Source: an uncultured Clostridia bacterium
GTDB lineage: Bacteria > Bacillota > Clostridia > Oscillospirales > Ruminococcaceae
Reading direction: 5' to 3'
NCBI GenBank assembly: GCA_947625735.1
Contig: CANQPL010000001.1
Span: forward strand, 1-64,000
DNA: 64,000 nt
Position 1 is the first letter of the stretch. Each line of letters starts with the position of its first letter. The notes beneath the pieces are model-generated. The model worked only from the letters and a program-made list of their open reading frames with translations, ran no database searches and was not told the DNA's origin. Positions 34,973-42,827 of this stretch are shown in pieces. A program made the translations under genes and the position numbers.

Positions 34973-35662
34973 TTGGTTGAACTTAGAAATGTATCTGTGA
35001 CATACGGCAGCGGTGCAAATGCTGTTCATGCGCTGAATAATGTGTCACTTAAAATAAATGACGGCGAGTTTACGTTTGTAGTAGGCGAGTCGGGAGCGGG
35101 AAAAAGCACGCTGATAAAGCTCCTTATCCGTGAAATTTCCGCAGACGAGAGCAAAGACGGCTCAACGGCGATAAATGTCAACGGCTTTGATCTTCTGCGT
35201 CTGAGGCAGAAGGACGTGCCTAAGCTCAGGCGCACCATAGGCTTTGTTTTTCAGGATTACAAGCTCATCAATAATCTGAATGTTTACGATAATGTGGCGT
35301 TTGTACTCAGAAGTATAGACGCTCCTGCACGCTATATCAGAAAAAGAGTGCCGCAGGTAATAGGTCTGCTGGGACTTCAGAAAAAGATCAACTGCATGAC
35401 CGATGATCTCTCAGGCGGAGAACAGCAGCGTGTTGCCATTGCAAGGGCGCTTGTCAACAACCCTCAGCTCATAATAGCGGACGAGCCTACGGGAAATCTT
35501 GATCCCCGCACCTCTGCGGAGATCGTAAAGCTGCTAAAGGAAATAAACGACCGCGGTACAACGGTAATGATCGTTACTCACGAACACGGTCTTGTAAAGC
35601 ATATAGGCGGACGTGTGATAAATATCCGCAAGGGTGAGATCTCCCACGATATGCATATATGA
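34973..35662 (+). CDS. ftsE: cell division ATP-binding protein FtsE
   Basis: A 229-residue ABC ATPase of the FtsE type. Walker A is VVGESGAGKSTLIKLLIRE, the Q-loop region GFVFQDYKLINNLNVYDNVAF, signature LSGGEQQRVAIARAL, and Walker B LIIADEPTGNLDP. With FtsX it gates extracellular wall hydrolases rather than transporting. The start is TTG 34973 (MVELRNVSVTYG), with only a weak GGCGGTG site. It is the first gene of a long operon and is 18 bp from ftsX. Confidence 0.94.
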   Translation: MVELRNVSVTYGSGANAVHALNNVSLKINDGEFTFVVGESGAGKSTLIKLLIREISADESKDGSTAINVNGFDLLRLRQKDVPKLRRTIGFVFQDYKLINNLNVYDNVAFVLRSIDAPARYIRKRVPQVIGLLGLQKKINCMTDDLSGGEQQRVAIARALVNNPQLIIADEPTGNLDPRTSAEIVKLLKEINDRGTTVMIVTHEHGLVKHIGGRVINIRKGEISHDMHI

Positions 35663-35680
35663 ACCGAAAGGATAATTCAG

Positions 35681-36586
35681 ATGAGGATCAACAGCGCAGC
35701 TTACCTGTTTAAGCAGGGAATCAGAAATATATGGAATAACCGGATCATGTCCCTGGCATCTTTCTGTATCATGACAGTTTCCCTCCTTATTGTGGGATTT
35801 GCAGTTTTGTTTTTTGCAAACATCAATACATTTATCGGAAATGTTGAGGATAAGAACGAGGTCATCATATTTATTTCAGATGATGCGGGAGAAGAGTATA
35901 TTACTGAGCTTGGTGAAAAGCTTAAGAGCATGGATAATGTTTCCTCCGTTTCTTTCTATTCAAAGGAGGAGGCGTTTGAGGATATCAAAAAGGATATGAC
36001 CGATGCAGAGGATATTTTCAGCTATCTGGGTGACGAAAGCCCCCTTCCCGATGCCTACAGAATAAGGATAGCCGATATTGAAAAGATGAGCAGCACTCTC
36101 ATGATGATAAATTCACTGGATCATATCGAGAAGGTAAAGGCTCCCTATGATTTTGTAAGCATTCTGAGGGGTCTTAAAACTATTACCACCATAGTTGCAG
36201 GAATAATTCTGACGGCTTTGGTGCTTGTCAGCTTTGTTATCATTTCCAACACCACAAGGGCAAGCGTGGATATGCGAAAGCGTGAAATATCCATTATGAA
36301 ATATGTGGGAGCAACCAACTTCTTTATAAAAGTCCCTTTTTTTGTGGAGGGTCTTGTTATGGGAATATGTGCGGGTGCTGTGGCTGCGCTCTTTACCTTT
36401 TTGGGATATGACAGTATTGTGGAGCTTTTAAGCTCAGAAACGGTGCTTTTCAATGCTATGGGGATAAGTGGTTTTATTCCTATTGAAGGCTTTATAGGGT
36501 ATATTACCGTAGGATATATTGCTGTGGGAGCTGTGATAAGTGCAGTGGGAACAGTACTCAGCACAAGAAAATATGTCAGGGTCTGA
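35681..36586 (+). CDS. ftsX: cell division protein FtsX
   Basis: A 301-residue membrane protein with four membrane segments, one near residue 25-45 and three in the C-terminal half, and a large extracellular loop between the first two. The loop contains the FtsX pieces VIIFISDDAGEEYITELGEKL and VSFYSKEEAFEDIKKDM, and the C-terminal half has VDMRKREISIMKYVGATNFFIKVPFFVEG. GAAAGGA precedes ATG 35681. FtsX passes the FtsE ATPase cycle to a coiled-coil hydrolase outside the cell; the next gene encodes exactly such a protein. Confidence 0.95.
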   Translation: MRINSAAYLFKQGIRNIWNNRIMSLASFCIMTVSLLIVGFAVLFFANINTFIGNVEDKNEVIIFISDDAGEEYITELGEKLKSMDNVSSVSFYSKEEAFEDIKKDMTDAEDIFSYLGDESPLPDAYRIRIADIEKMSSTLMMINSLDHIEKVKAPYDFVSILRGLKTITTIVAGIILTALVLVSFVIISNTTRASVDMRKREISIMKYVGATNFFIKVPFFVEGLVMGICAGAVAALFTFLGYDSIVELLSSETVLFNAMGISGFIPIEGFIGYITVGYIAVGAVISAVGTVLSTRKYVRV

Positions 36587-36616
36587 GAGTGATTTTTTTC
36601 TGAAAGGAACTTTAAA

Positions 36617-38071
36617 ATGAGATCAGGATCTACAAAGCATTTTTTTAAAAGGATCAGTGAAGTCGTGACAGCAGCCGTTATCTGTGGTGCTGTTTTCAAC
36701 TCTTTTTCATGGGAGCTTTCTGCCGATTATGAATCGGATATTGCCGAGCTTGAAAACAGACAGGCTCAGATACAGGCGGAGAGGGAACAGGTTGAGGCTG
36801 ATCTTGCCGAATATGAAAGCAATGTCGAGATGTACGATGAGTATCTTGAAAAATATGATGAAAAAATGAAGCTTCAGGAGGAGGAGATAAATAATGTACA
36901 GCAGCAGATCTCTCTTCTTGATGAGGATATAGCTGATCTGGAGGATCAGATCGCAGTAAAGGAGCAGGAGGTACAGACAGGCATTGAGGAGTTCAAGGAG
37001 CGCCTTCGTGTCATGTATATGACAGGCAATGACAGCATAGCGTCCATGCTGGTAGGTTCTACCGATTTTTACGATATTCTCGCACGTACCGAGCTTGTGG
37101 AGAGAATATCAAGACATGATAATGATATGATAGATGATCTCAATGAGAAGATAAGCGATCTCAATGCGGATAAGCAGAAGCTAGAAGAAGAAAAGCTCGA
37201 GGCGGAGCATAAGCGTGCTGTGGCAAATGGCGTGCTTGAAAAGCTTCAGGAAACATACAGGGGTCATGAGGAAACAAAACAGTGGTATGAAAATCAGGCT
37301 CAGATGCAGAGAGAGCGTACAGCAGAGCTTGATGAAGAGGAAGCCCGCAATGAGGAGGAGCTTCAGGAATTTATCCGCAAGGAGCAGGAGGCAAATGAGA
37401 GAAAGCGTGAAGAGGAGCGTAAACGCAGAGAAGAGGAGCGCAAACGTCAGGAGGAGGAACGCAGACGTCAGGAAGAAGAACGCAAGCGTCAGGAGGAAGA
37501 AGAAAGAAAACGCCTTGAAGAGGAAGCTGAGGCTCAGGGCGAGGAATACATACCAGAGGACATTGATCTTGAACCCGAGAATGATACCGACAGCTATGAG
37601 GAGGACGAGGACAGCTATGAGGACGATTATGATGATTATGACGACTATGCTCCGGGAAGCTCGCAGGGCTTTGTATGGCCATGTCCCAATGTGCGGAATA
37701 TAACAGACGGGTACGGTTATCGTTCAATAGCCGAGGAGGGCGGCTCAAGCGACTTCCATAAGGGTATTGACATAAATAAGCCGGACTGCTACGGAGAGCA
37801 GATAGTTGCGGCTGCATCGGGAACGGTCATTACCGCATCAAATACGGGAAACGGCTATGGTATCCATGTGGTTATAGACCACGGCGACAAAATATCCACT
37901 CTTTACGGGCATATGTCAGAATGCTGCGTAAGCGTGGGAGACGAGGTATCCCAAGGGCAGACTATCGGGTATATCGGAAGTACCGGTTATGCCTATGGTA
38001 ATCATTGCCATTTTGAGGTTCGTGTAAACGGTCAGACCACCGATCCGCTCAACTATGTGAGCATGGGATAA
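36617..38071 (+). CDS. coiled-coil M23 peptidoglycan endopeptidase (PcsB/EnvC-like)
   Basis: A 484-residue secreted protein. A signal sequence spans about residues 1-37 (cleavage near SWELSA). Residues 40-245 form a long coiled coil of the PcsB/CwlO/EnvC kind, with LRVMYMTGNDSIASMLVGSTDFYDI between the two helices. A Glu/Arg heptad repeat (residues 265-300) and an Asp/Glu/Tyr-rich linker follow. The C-terminal M23 domain has H381-x3-D385 (HKGIDIN) and H463-x-H465 (HCHFEV) as zinc site, so it looks active. Located 30 bp after ftsX, it is probably the FtsEX-activated hydrolase. A hairpin (38076-38110) follows. Confidence 0.93.
   Translation: MRSGSTKHFFKRISEVVTAAVICGAVFNSFSWELSADYESDIAELENRQAQIQAEREQVEADLAEYESNVEMYDEYLEKYDEKMKLQEEEINNVQQQISLLDEDIADLEDQIAVKEQEVQTGIEEFKERLRVMYMTGNDSIASMLVGSTDFYDILARTELVERISRHDNDMIDDLNEKISDLNADKQKLEEEKLEAEHKRAVANGVLEKLQETYRGHEETKQWYENQAQMQRERTAELDEEEARNEEELQEFIRKEQEANERKREEERKRREEERKRQEEERRRQEEERKRQEEEERKRLEEEAEAQGEEYIPEDIDLEPENDTDSYEEDEDSYEDDYDDYDDYAPGSSQGFVWPCPNVRNITDGYGYRSIAEEGGSSDFHKGIDINKPDCYGEQIVAAASGTVITASNTGNGYGIHVVIDHGDKISTLYGHMSECCVSVGDEVSQGQTIGYIGSTGYAYGNHCHFEVRVNGQTTDPLNYVSMG
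37409..37492 (+). repeat. four 21-bp tandem repeats coding EEERKRx
   Basis: Four units at 37409, 37430, 37451 and 37472 each encode EEER(K/R)R(R/Q); a degenerate fifth follows. They make a highly charged helix between coiled coil and catalytic domain, and may vary in copy number. Confidence 0.75.
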
Positions 38072-38075
38072 TATT

Positions 38076-38110
38076 CGCCCCGCACTGTCAGAAAAGGCAG
38101 CGGCGGGGCG
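38076..38110 (+). terminator. GC-rich hairpin between M23 and S41-like genes
   Basis: Perfect 8-bp stem cgccccgc/gcggggcg (38076-38083 with 38103-38110) followed by tgttt. The T-run is weak, so it may attenuate rather than terminate. Confidence 0.55.
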
Positions 38111-38134
38111 TGTTTGCGAAAAGGAAAGCATGAT

Positions 38135-39367
38135 ATGAAAAAGGTTTCAATCGGAATAACCATCGGACTTATGGCAATAACCGCTTCTGTTACCTTTGTG
38201 GTGACCGGAAATCTCACGCTTAAAATGTTCAACGAGAAGATCAGGAGCGTAAATGAAAAGCAGGAGTTCTACAGTAAGCTGTCCGAGATAGACACTTATA
38301 TACGGACTCATTTTGTTTCTGATATAGACGAGAGCCGTTTGCAGGAGGGCATGGTCTCGGGTTATATAGATGGGCTGGGGGATATATATGCGGAGTATCT
38401 TTCCGCAGACGAGTATGCCGCACGGCTTACGGAGGCATCAGGCGTAACGGACGGGCTGGGCTTTAATTACGAAAAGGAAGCGGGCGGATATATCAGGATC
38501 ACCGAGATAATCCCGGGCAGCTCCGCAGAGGAGGCGGGACTTGAAGCGGGAGATATTGTTACGGCTGTCAATAATACTGATGTTATTGCCTTTTCGGGCG
38601 GATATGATGAAGCGGTGACCCTTTTCTCCTGTGCGGAGGGGACAAGAGTAAAGCTGTATGTCAAGCGTACTTCGGAAACGGGATCGGTGGATTTTATAAA
38701 CTATGATGTGATATCTCAGCGGACGGAAAAAATATCTGTCACAGGTGAGCTTACAGGTGATGCGGGATATATAAAAATTTCCGGATTCACCGAAAAAACC
38801 GAGTCACAGCTCCTTGCAGCTATTGACGAGCTTATCTCATCGGGTGCAGGACGTCTCGTATTTGATGTGAGAGGTACAAAGGGCGGCTCGCCTGAGCAGC
38901 TTGAAGCCTGTCTTGATCATATTCTTGGAGCTGGAGATATAGTTACGGCTGAATATCCCGGCGGAAATTCGGAAGTGATCGTATCATGTACGGAAGCGGA
39001 AAAGATCAGAATGCCCATGTCGGTCATTGTCGATAACGGAACAGAGGGTATGGCTGAGCTTTTTGCCTTTGCCCTGAGAGATAATGCACAGGCGCATACC
39101 ATAGGCAGAACGACTGCGGGCAGGGGGTATCTCCAGACTCCCTATACCTGTTCGGACGGATCGGTGCTGCTGCTTTCAACGGCTGTGCTGAAAACCGCCA
39201 ACAGCGGCAATTTTGATCTTTCAGGATTAAAGCCCGAATTTGATGTTTCACCTCCTGAGGAAGCCCCCGATACATCGCAGATGACCGAAGAGGAAAAGCT
39301 CCTTGCCGATCCTCAGCTTATGAAGGCGTTGGAGGTAACCGATTCTCTGGATACCGACATAAATTAA
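38135..39367 (+). CDS. S41-family (CtpA-like) protein with lost catalytic dyad
   Basis: A 410-residue protein with an N-terminal membrane anchor (residues 5-24), an N-terminal helical domain, a PDZ domain (about 85-175: GLGFNYEKEAGGYIRITEIIPGSS, AGLEAGDIVTAVNN) and a C-terminal S41 tail-protease domain. Aligning by eye with CtpA, the nucleophile Ser of the GSASASE block is Ala307 (NGTEGMAEL), and the general-base Lys of FGKG is Arg330 (AGRG). Both catalytic residues are therefore missing while the fold is kept. AAAGGAAAG precedes ATG 38135. CtpB genes also lie near ftsEX in Bacillus. It is more likely a scaffold or regulator than a protease. Confidence 0.85.
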   Translation: MKKVSIGITIGLMAITASVTFVVTGNLTLKMFNEKIRSVNEKQEFYSKLSEIDTYIRTHFVSDIDESRLQEGMVSGYIDGLGDIYAEYLSADEYAARLTEASGVTDGLGFNYEKEAGGYIRITEIIPGSSAEEAGLEAGDIVTAVNNTDVIAFSGGYDEAVTLFSCAEGTRVKLYVKRTSETGSVDFINYDVISQRTEKISVTGELTGDAGYIKISGFTEKTESQLLAAIDELISSGAGRLVFDVRGTKGGSPEQLEACLDHILGAGDIVTAEYPGGNSEVIVSCTEAEKIRMPMSVIVDNGTEGMAELFAFALRDNAQAHTIGRTTAGRGYLQTPYTCSDGSVLLLSTAVLKTANSGNFDLSGLKPEFDVSPPEEAPDTSQMTEEEKLLADPQLMKALEVTDSLDTDIN

Positions 39368-39385
39368 AGAAGGGTTCTCACTTAT

Positions 39386-39706
39386 ATGGAAAAGATCGAT
39401 ATTTTTGAATACGGCTGGACTTATGAGATAATTCTCGGACTTCTGTCATTCAGCGTAATTGTAGATGCGGTAAGCATTATTAAAAGCTTTATGGGCGATA
39501 TTGAGGATATCAAGGAGTATGCGGACCTTTTTATCAAATATTTCAAACTCATCATGTATGTATTTGCGGGAGGATTCTTTATTTATGTGGCTGCATTTTA
39601 CGGACTGGAGCCGGGTTCTGCGGCTGTACACTGGATACTGGGGATACTGCTGATAGTTGATGCGGTTGTCTGTCTTGTAATTAAACTTAAATACGGGAAA
39701 AAATAA
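39386..39706 (+). CDS. small membrane protein of unknown function
   Basis: A 106-residue protein with three membrane segments: IILGLLSFSVIVDAVSII, LIMYVFAGGFFIYVAAFYG and WILGILLIVDAVVCLVIKL. Between the first two is an acidic amphipathic piece (GDIEDIKEYADLFIKYFK). Only 18 bp separate it from the S41-like gene and 13 bp from the next gene, so it is part of the FtsEX operon. I do not recognise a family. Its place suggests a small membrane partner of the envelope proteins around it. Confidence 0.65.
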   Translation: MEKIDIFEYGWTYEIILGLLSFSVIVDAVSIIKSFMGDIEDIKEYADLFIKYFKLIMYVFAGGFFIYVAAFYGLEPGSAAVHWILGILLIVDAVVCLVIKLKYGKK

Positions 39707-39719
39707 AGGGGAATATCCT

Positions 39720-40388
39720 ATGAAGCTGACGGAAAATATAAAGGGCTTTCTTAAAATGACGGGTCATTATGCGGACAGTGCTGTGTATCTTGCCGAGCAT
39801 GGTTATGACGACGAATATTTAAGGATCCTTTCGGACAGGATAGATGAGGCAAAAAAGGAAAAGGACAGAAATGAGGGCATTGCACTTCTTGCACAGGCGC
39901 ATCTTTTCAGGGGAGAGTTTGAAAAAGCTCTTTCACGTTTTGAGGAAACAGATTTTAACAAGCTGCCGAAGCATACCGATTCGGTAACTGTAAACAATTA
40001 TATTCTCTGTCTTTTTCTGATGAAGAAATTTTCACGGGTAAAGGAGATTTATGAAGTCTACAATAAGGCGGCACTCAGTGAACCGACACTTGTAATGAGA
40101 CGTACTATGGGTATAAGAGAACATATCGAAAAAAGATATGAAAATGCAGTAACTATCTTTATAAAGCTGTTGAGTGAGCCTGACCCGAGAGCTACCCTTA
40201 TGGCGGATATCTGTCTGGTAAGATCACTGCTTGCCCTTGACATGAAAGACAGAGCTGCCGAGGTAGCGGAAATGGGATTTTCAAGATATAACGGAAAAGG
40301 AGACATCACCTCCGAGGTAAACAAACTCAGACTTAAAATTAACGAAAAAAATAATAAGAAAACAGGCGGGAAAAAGAAAAAACGCTGA
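39720..40388 (+). CDS. TPR-like cytoplasmic protein of unknown function
   Basis: A 222-residue soluble, helical protein. Repeated helix pairs such as GIALLAQAHLFRGEFEKALSRFE, VNNYILCLFLMKKFSRVKEIYEVY and RRTMGIREHIEKRYENAVTIFIKLL have the spacing and residue pattern of tetratricopeptide repeats. The last 20 residues are strongly basic (NEKNNKKTGGKKKKR). No signal or membrane segment, so it is probably a cytoplasmic adaptor. 13 bp after the small membrane protein and 13 bp before the next gene. Function not recognised. Confidence 0.65.
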   Translation: MKLTENIKGFLKMTGHYADSAVYLAEHGYDDEYLRILSDRIDEAKKEKDRNEGIALLAQAHLFRGEFEKALSRFEETDFNKLPKHTDSVTVNNYILCLFLMKKFSRVKEIYEVYNKAALSEPTLVMRRTMGIREHIEKRYENAVTIFIKLLSEPDPRATLMADICLVRSLLALDMKDRAAEVAEMGFSRYNGKGDITSEVNKLRLKINEKNNKKTGGKKKKR

Positions 40389-40401
40389 CAGGAGGAACGG
40401 T

Positions 40402-41178
40402 ATGAGAAAAAATACTGTGGGCAATATTTTGGATATCGTAATAAAGCTCCTGCTGTTTCTTGCATTCTGTGCAGGTGCGGCATATTTATGCGGGCGTTTT
40501 GTTCCCGAAAAATATGCTTTTGCGGCAGTACCAATAAGCGCAGCTGTAATAAGCTGGGTTTTCCTTACCTATATCGAGGAGGGCAAGCGGTCTTTCTTTG
40601 CTAAGGGTTATCTTCTTGAGAACGTAATTATCGGTTTTGCGGCAGGTGCGGCGGTTTTCTGCGTTGCCTGTGCCGTAGAATGGCTTACGGGAGATTTAGT
40701 GTTCAGGGGATTTGCCGATAATTTTGATATAGGGATACCCTTTAATGCTGTCTGCTCTCATGAGCTTTTTGCAGGCATTGTCATATTCGGGTGTTTCTTC
40801 CATATTATCCGCATGGATATGGGCACGATCCCCGCAGTAGTGTTATCTTCTGTCCTTTATGGACTGTTTGGCGCATTTGACAGGTTCGGAGCATTCATTG
40901 TTCCCGATAATGAGGAGAGCATTATTTCTCTGTCGGCACTTCTGCTTACGGGAGCGGCAGCGGGACTTATACAGCTGCGACTCGGAGATGTAAGATCATC
41001 CTGTGCATTTCTTGCCGTTCAGGGCTTTACGGATAGATCCTTAGGAACATTTCTTCTCTGTTATTATAAAGGCAGATCACTTAATGATGAGGGTATTTCC
41101 CTGTACAGCATACCCTTTTGTGCGGTAATGCTTGTCTTTTGTGTTTACCTTACTGTGACCTTATGGAAAAAGAAATAA
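40402..41178 (+). CDS. multi-pass membrane protein, possibly degenerate CPBP family
   Basis: A 258-residue protein with seven or eight hydrophobic segments. The middle stretch (VCSHELFAGIVIFGCFFHIIR, then AVVLSSVLYGLFGAF) has the spacing of the CPBP/ABI intramembrane protease motifs, but the EExxxR motif is not clearly present and the later His/Asn motifs are altered. If it is a CPBP member it may be inactive. It follows the TPR-like gene by 13 bp with GGAGG before ATG 40402, inside the envelope operon. The family call is tentative; a plain unknown membrane protein is equally possible. Confidence 0.5.
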   Translation: MRKNTVGNILDIVIKLLLFLAFCAGAAYLCGRFVPEKYAFAAVPISAAVISWVFLTYIEEGKRSFFAKGYLLENVIIGFAAGAAVFCVACAVEWLTGDLVFRGFADNFDIGIPFNAVCSHELFAGIVIFGCFFHIIRMDMGTIPAVVLSSVLYGLFGAFDRFGAFIVPDNEESIISLSALLLTGAAAGLIQLRLGDVRSSCAFLAVQGFTDRSLGTFLLCYYKGRSLNDEGISLYSIPFCAVMLVFCVYLTVTLWKKK

Positions 41179-41211
41179 GACGTAGAATATTATATTGCGA
41201 AAGGATAAAAT

Positions 41212-42189
41212 ATGGAAGAAATAAAAGAGCTGCCCCCCTTGCCCGAGGAGAATTACAGACCGCATAAACGCCGAAGGGATATTGATCCGAAGATCGTGCT
41301 GCTTGCGGTGGAAACCATAGTTGTGATCGTACTTGCGGTGACCGTAATGATGTTAATAGATGCTCTCAAAGCCGATGAGGAGTATCTTTCTGCCGAATCA
41401 TCAAGGGTTTTCGAGTATTACGGAGAAAAGGACGTTATCCGTCTTGATGATGCGGAATACGGCGACATTTGGCTTGAAGCTGTCACCGATATGCCGAGGC
41501 ACAAGCTGGATTATGACAAAATGAAAACGGAAAACGGATTTAAGAATTATTACATAGACGGAGTTCGTCAGACAAAAACAGGTATAGATGTTTCCTATCA
41601 TCAGGGCAATATTGACTGGGAGGCTGTTAAAAATGACGGCGTGGAATTTGCCATGCTCCGTGTGGGATACAGAGGCTATGAGTCGGGAAAGATAAATACC
41701 GATGAACGTTTTCATGAATATGCACAGAATGCACTTGCGGCGGGACTTGATATAGGAGTTTATTTCTATTCTCAGGCGGTAACTCCCGAGGAGGCAGAGG
41801 AGGAAGCACAGTTTGTACTCGGAGAAATAGACGGGTATGATATAATGTACCCCGTAGTTTTTGACTGGGAATTTACGGGCGATAAGTCCGCACGCACTGA
41901 CAAATTACCCTCGGATACCCTGAATGAATGTGCCTCTGTTTTCTGCAATACCATTGCAAGAGGAGGATATATTCCCATGGTCTACAGCGTAAAGCGTATG
42001 GCTTTGATGAAGCTGGATCTTTCAAGATTGTCAGGATTTGATTTCTGGCTTGCCGAGTACAGGGAACGTCCAGAGTTTCCCTATGAATTTAAGATCTGGC
42101 AGTATGCCTCTGACGGCAGAGTGGCAGGTATTGAGGGAGACGTGGATCTGGATATGAGTTTTGTTGATTATTCCAAGGTAAGACGATAA
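41212..42189 (+). CDS. membrane-anchored GH25 lysozyme
   Basis: A 325-residue type II membrane protein: a cytoplasmic N terminus with PPLPEENYRPHKRRR, one membrane anchor at about residues 24-47, a 75-residue linker, then a glycoside hydrolase 25 domain. Key residues are present: D126 in GIDVSYHQGNIDW, and D218-W-E220 in VVFDWEF, the usual catalytic DxE. The end has KIWQYASDGRVAGIEGDVDLDMS, also typical. It should cleave the MurNAc-GlcNAc bond of peptidoglycan. In the FtsEX-M23 operon, which fits wall remodelling in growth or division. Confidence 0.9.
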   Translation: MEEIKELPPLPEENYRPHKRRRDIDPKIVLLAVETIVVIVLAVTVMMLIDALKADEEYLSAESSRVFEYYGEKDVIRLDDAEYGDIWLEAVTDMPRHKLDYDKMKTENGFKNYYIDGVRQTKTGIDVSYHQGNIDWEAVKNDGVEFAMLRVGYRGYESGKINTDERFHEYAQNALAAGLDIGVYFYSQAVTPEEAEEEAQFVLGEIDGYDIMYPVVFDWEFTGDKSARTDKLPSDTLNECASVFCNTIARGGYIPMVYSVKRMALMKLDLSRLSGFDFWLAEYRERPEFPYEFKIWQYASDGRVAGIEGDVDLDMSFVDYSKVRR

Positions 42190-42208
42190 CATTTTAAGGA
42201 GCATTGTT

Positions 42209-42817
42209 ATGGAAGAAAACAAGGAAAATACCTCTGATACAGAGGAAAATGACTTGCAGGACGAGGGCAGACCGCCCGTTGACCCGAATAATAAACTGTA
42301 TACCTTTTTGTCACTGCTTATATTTGCGGTGTGTTATGCGGCAGTGCAGTTCATAAAGCAGAATGTGACTCTTTCCTATGCACTTTATGAGGATTCACCT
42401 TCAGCGGAATGTGTGGAGACGGTTTGTGGGGACGTTATCGGCACAAACAAGCTGCCCGCAGGCTGCGAGGTGCAGTATATCCGTATCCACAGGAATTTTG
42501 ACAATAACAGGATCTATATGTCCGTATCTCTGCCCGTATCCGAAAATGAGGATCCGGATGTTGAACAGCTTGCAAAGGCGTTTATTCCCTACGACTATGG
42601 CGATATATTGGAGGACGAACGCTTTGCAGTGTATCCCTATCCCGATATGAGGGCGGATTATGTTTACGGGAGCAGCTTTGTTTGCATAAATGATCCTGCA
42701 AAAAGCTGCCTTATCTATGAGGACGGAAACGGATATACGGCTGTATTTATTGATCTTAAATATGACAGCCGTGTGAGGGAGGCACTGAGCGATTCGGAAA
42801 AGATCAATGTTAAATGA
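42209..42817 (+). CDS. single-pass membrane protein of unknown function
   Basis: A 202-residue protein. An acidic 30-residue cytoplasmic N terminus is followed by one membrane segment at about residues 31-48 (LYTFLSLLIFAVCYAAVQF) and an extracellular domain of about 150 residues with mixed alpha/beta character. Two pieces, DRIYMSVSLP-like NNRIYMSVSLPVSENEDPD and VFIDLKYDSRV, look like strands of one fold. I do not recognise the family. It sits between the GH25 lysozyme and C39 peptidase genes (19 and 10 bp), so it is likely an envelope partner of these. Confidence 0.6.
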   Translation: MEENKENTSDTEENDLQDEGRPPVDPNNKLYTFLSLLIFAVCYAAVQFIKQNVTLSYALYEDSPSAECVETVCGDVIGTNKLPAGCEVQYIRIHRNFDNNRIYMSVSLPVSENEDPDVEQLAKAFIPYDYGDILEDERFAVYPYPDMRADYVYGSSFVCINDPAKSCLIYEDGNGYTAVFIDLKYDSRVREALSDSEKINVK

Positions 42818-42827
42818 GGGTAGATAT

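Noticed and set aside
37409..37492. CRISPR-like array
   Set aside because: The repeats are contiguous 21-bp coding units without spacers, in frame with a hydrolase gene. No other array was seen.
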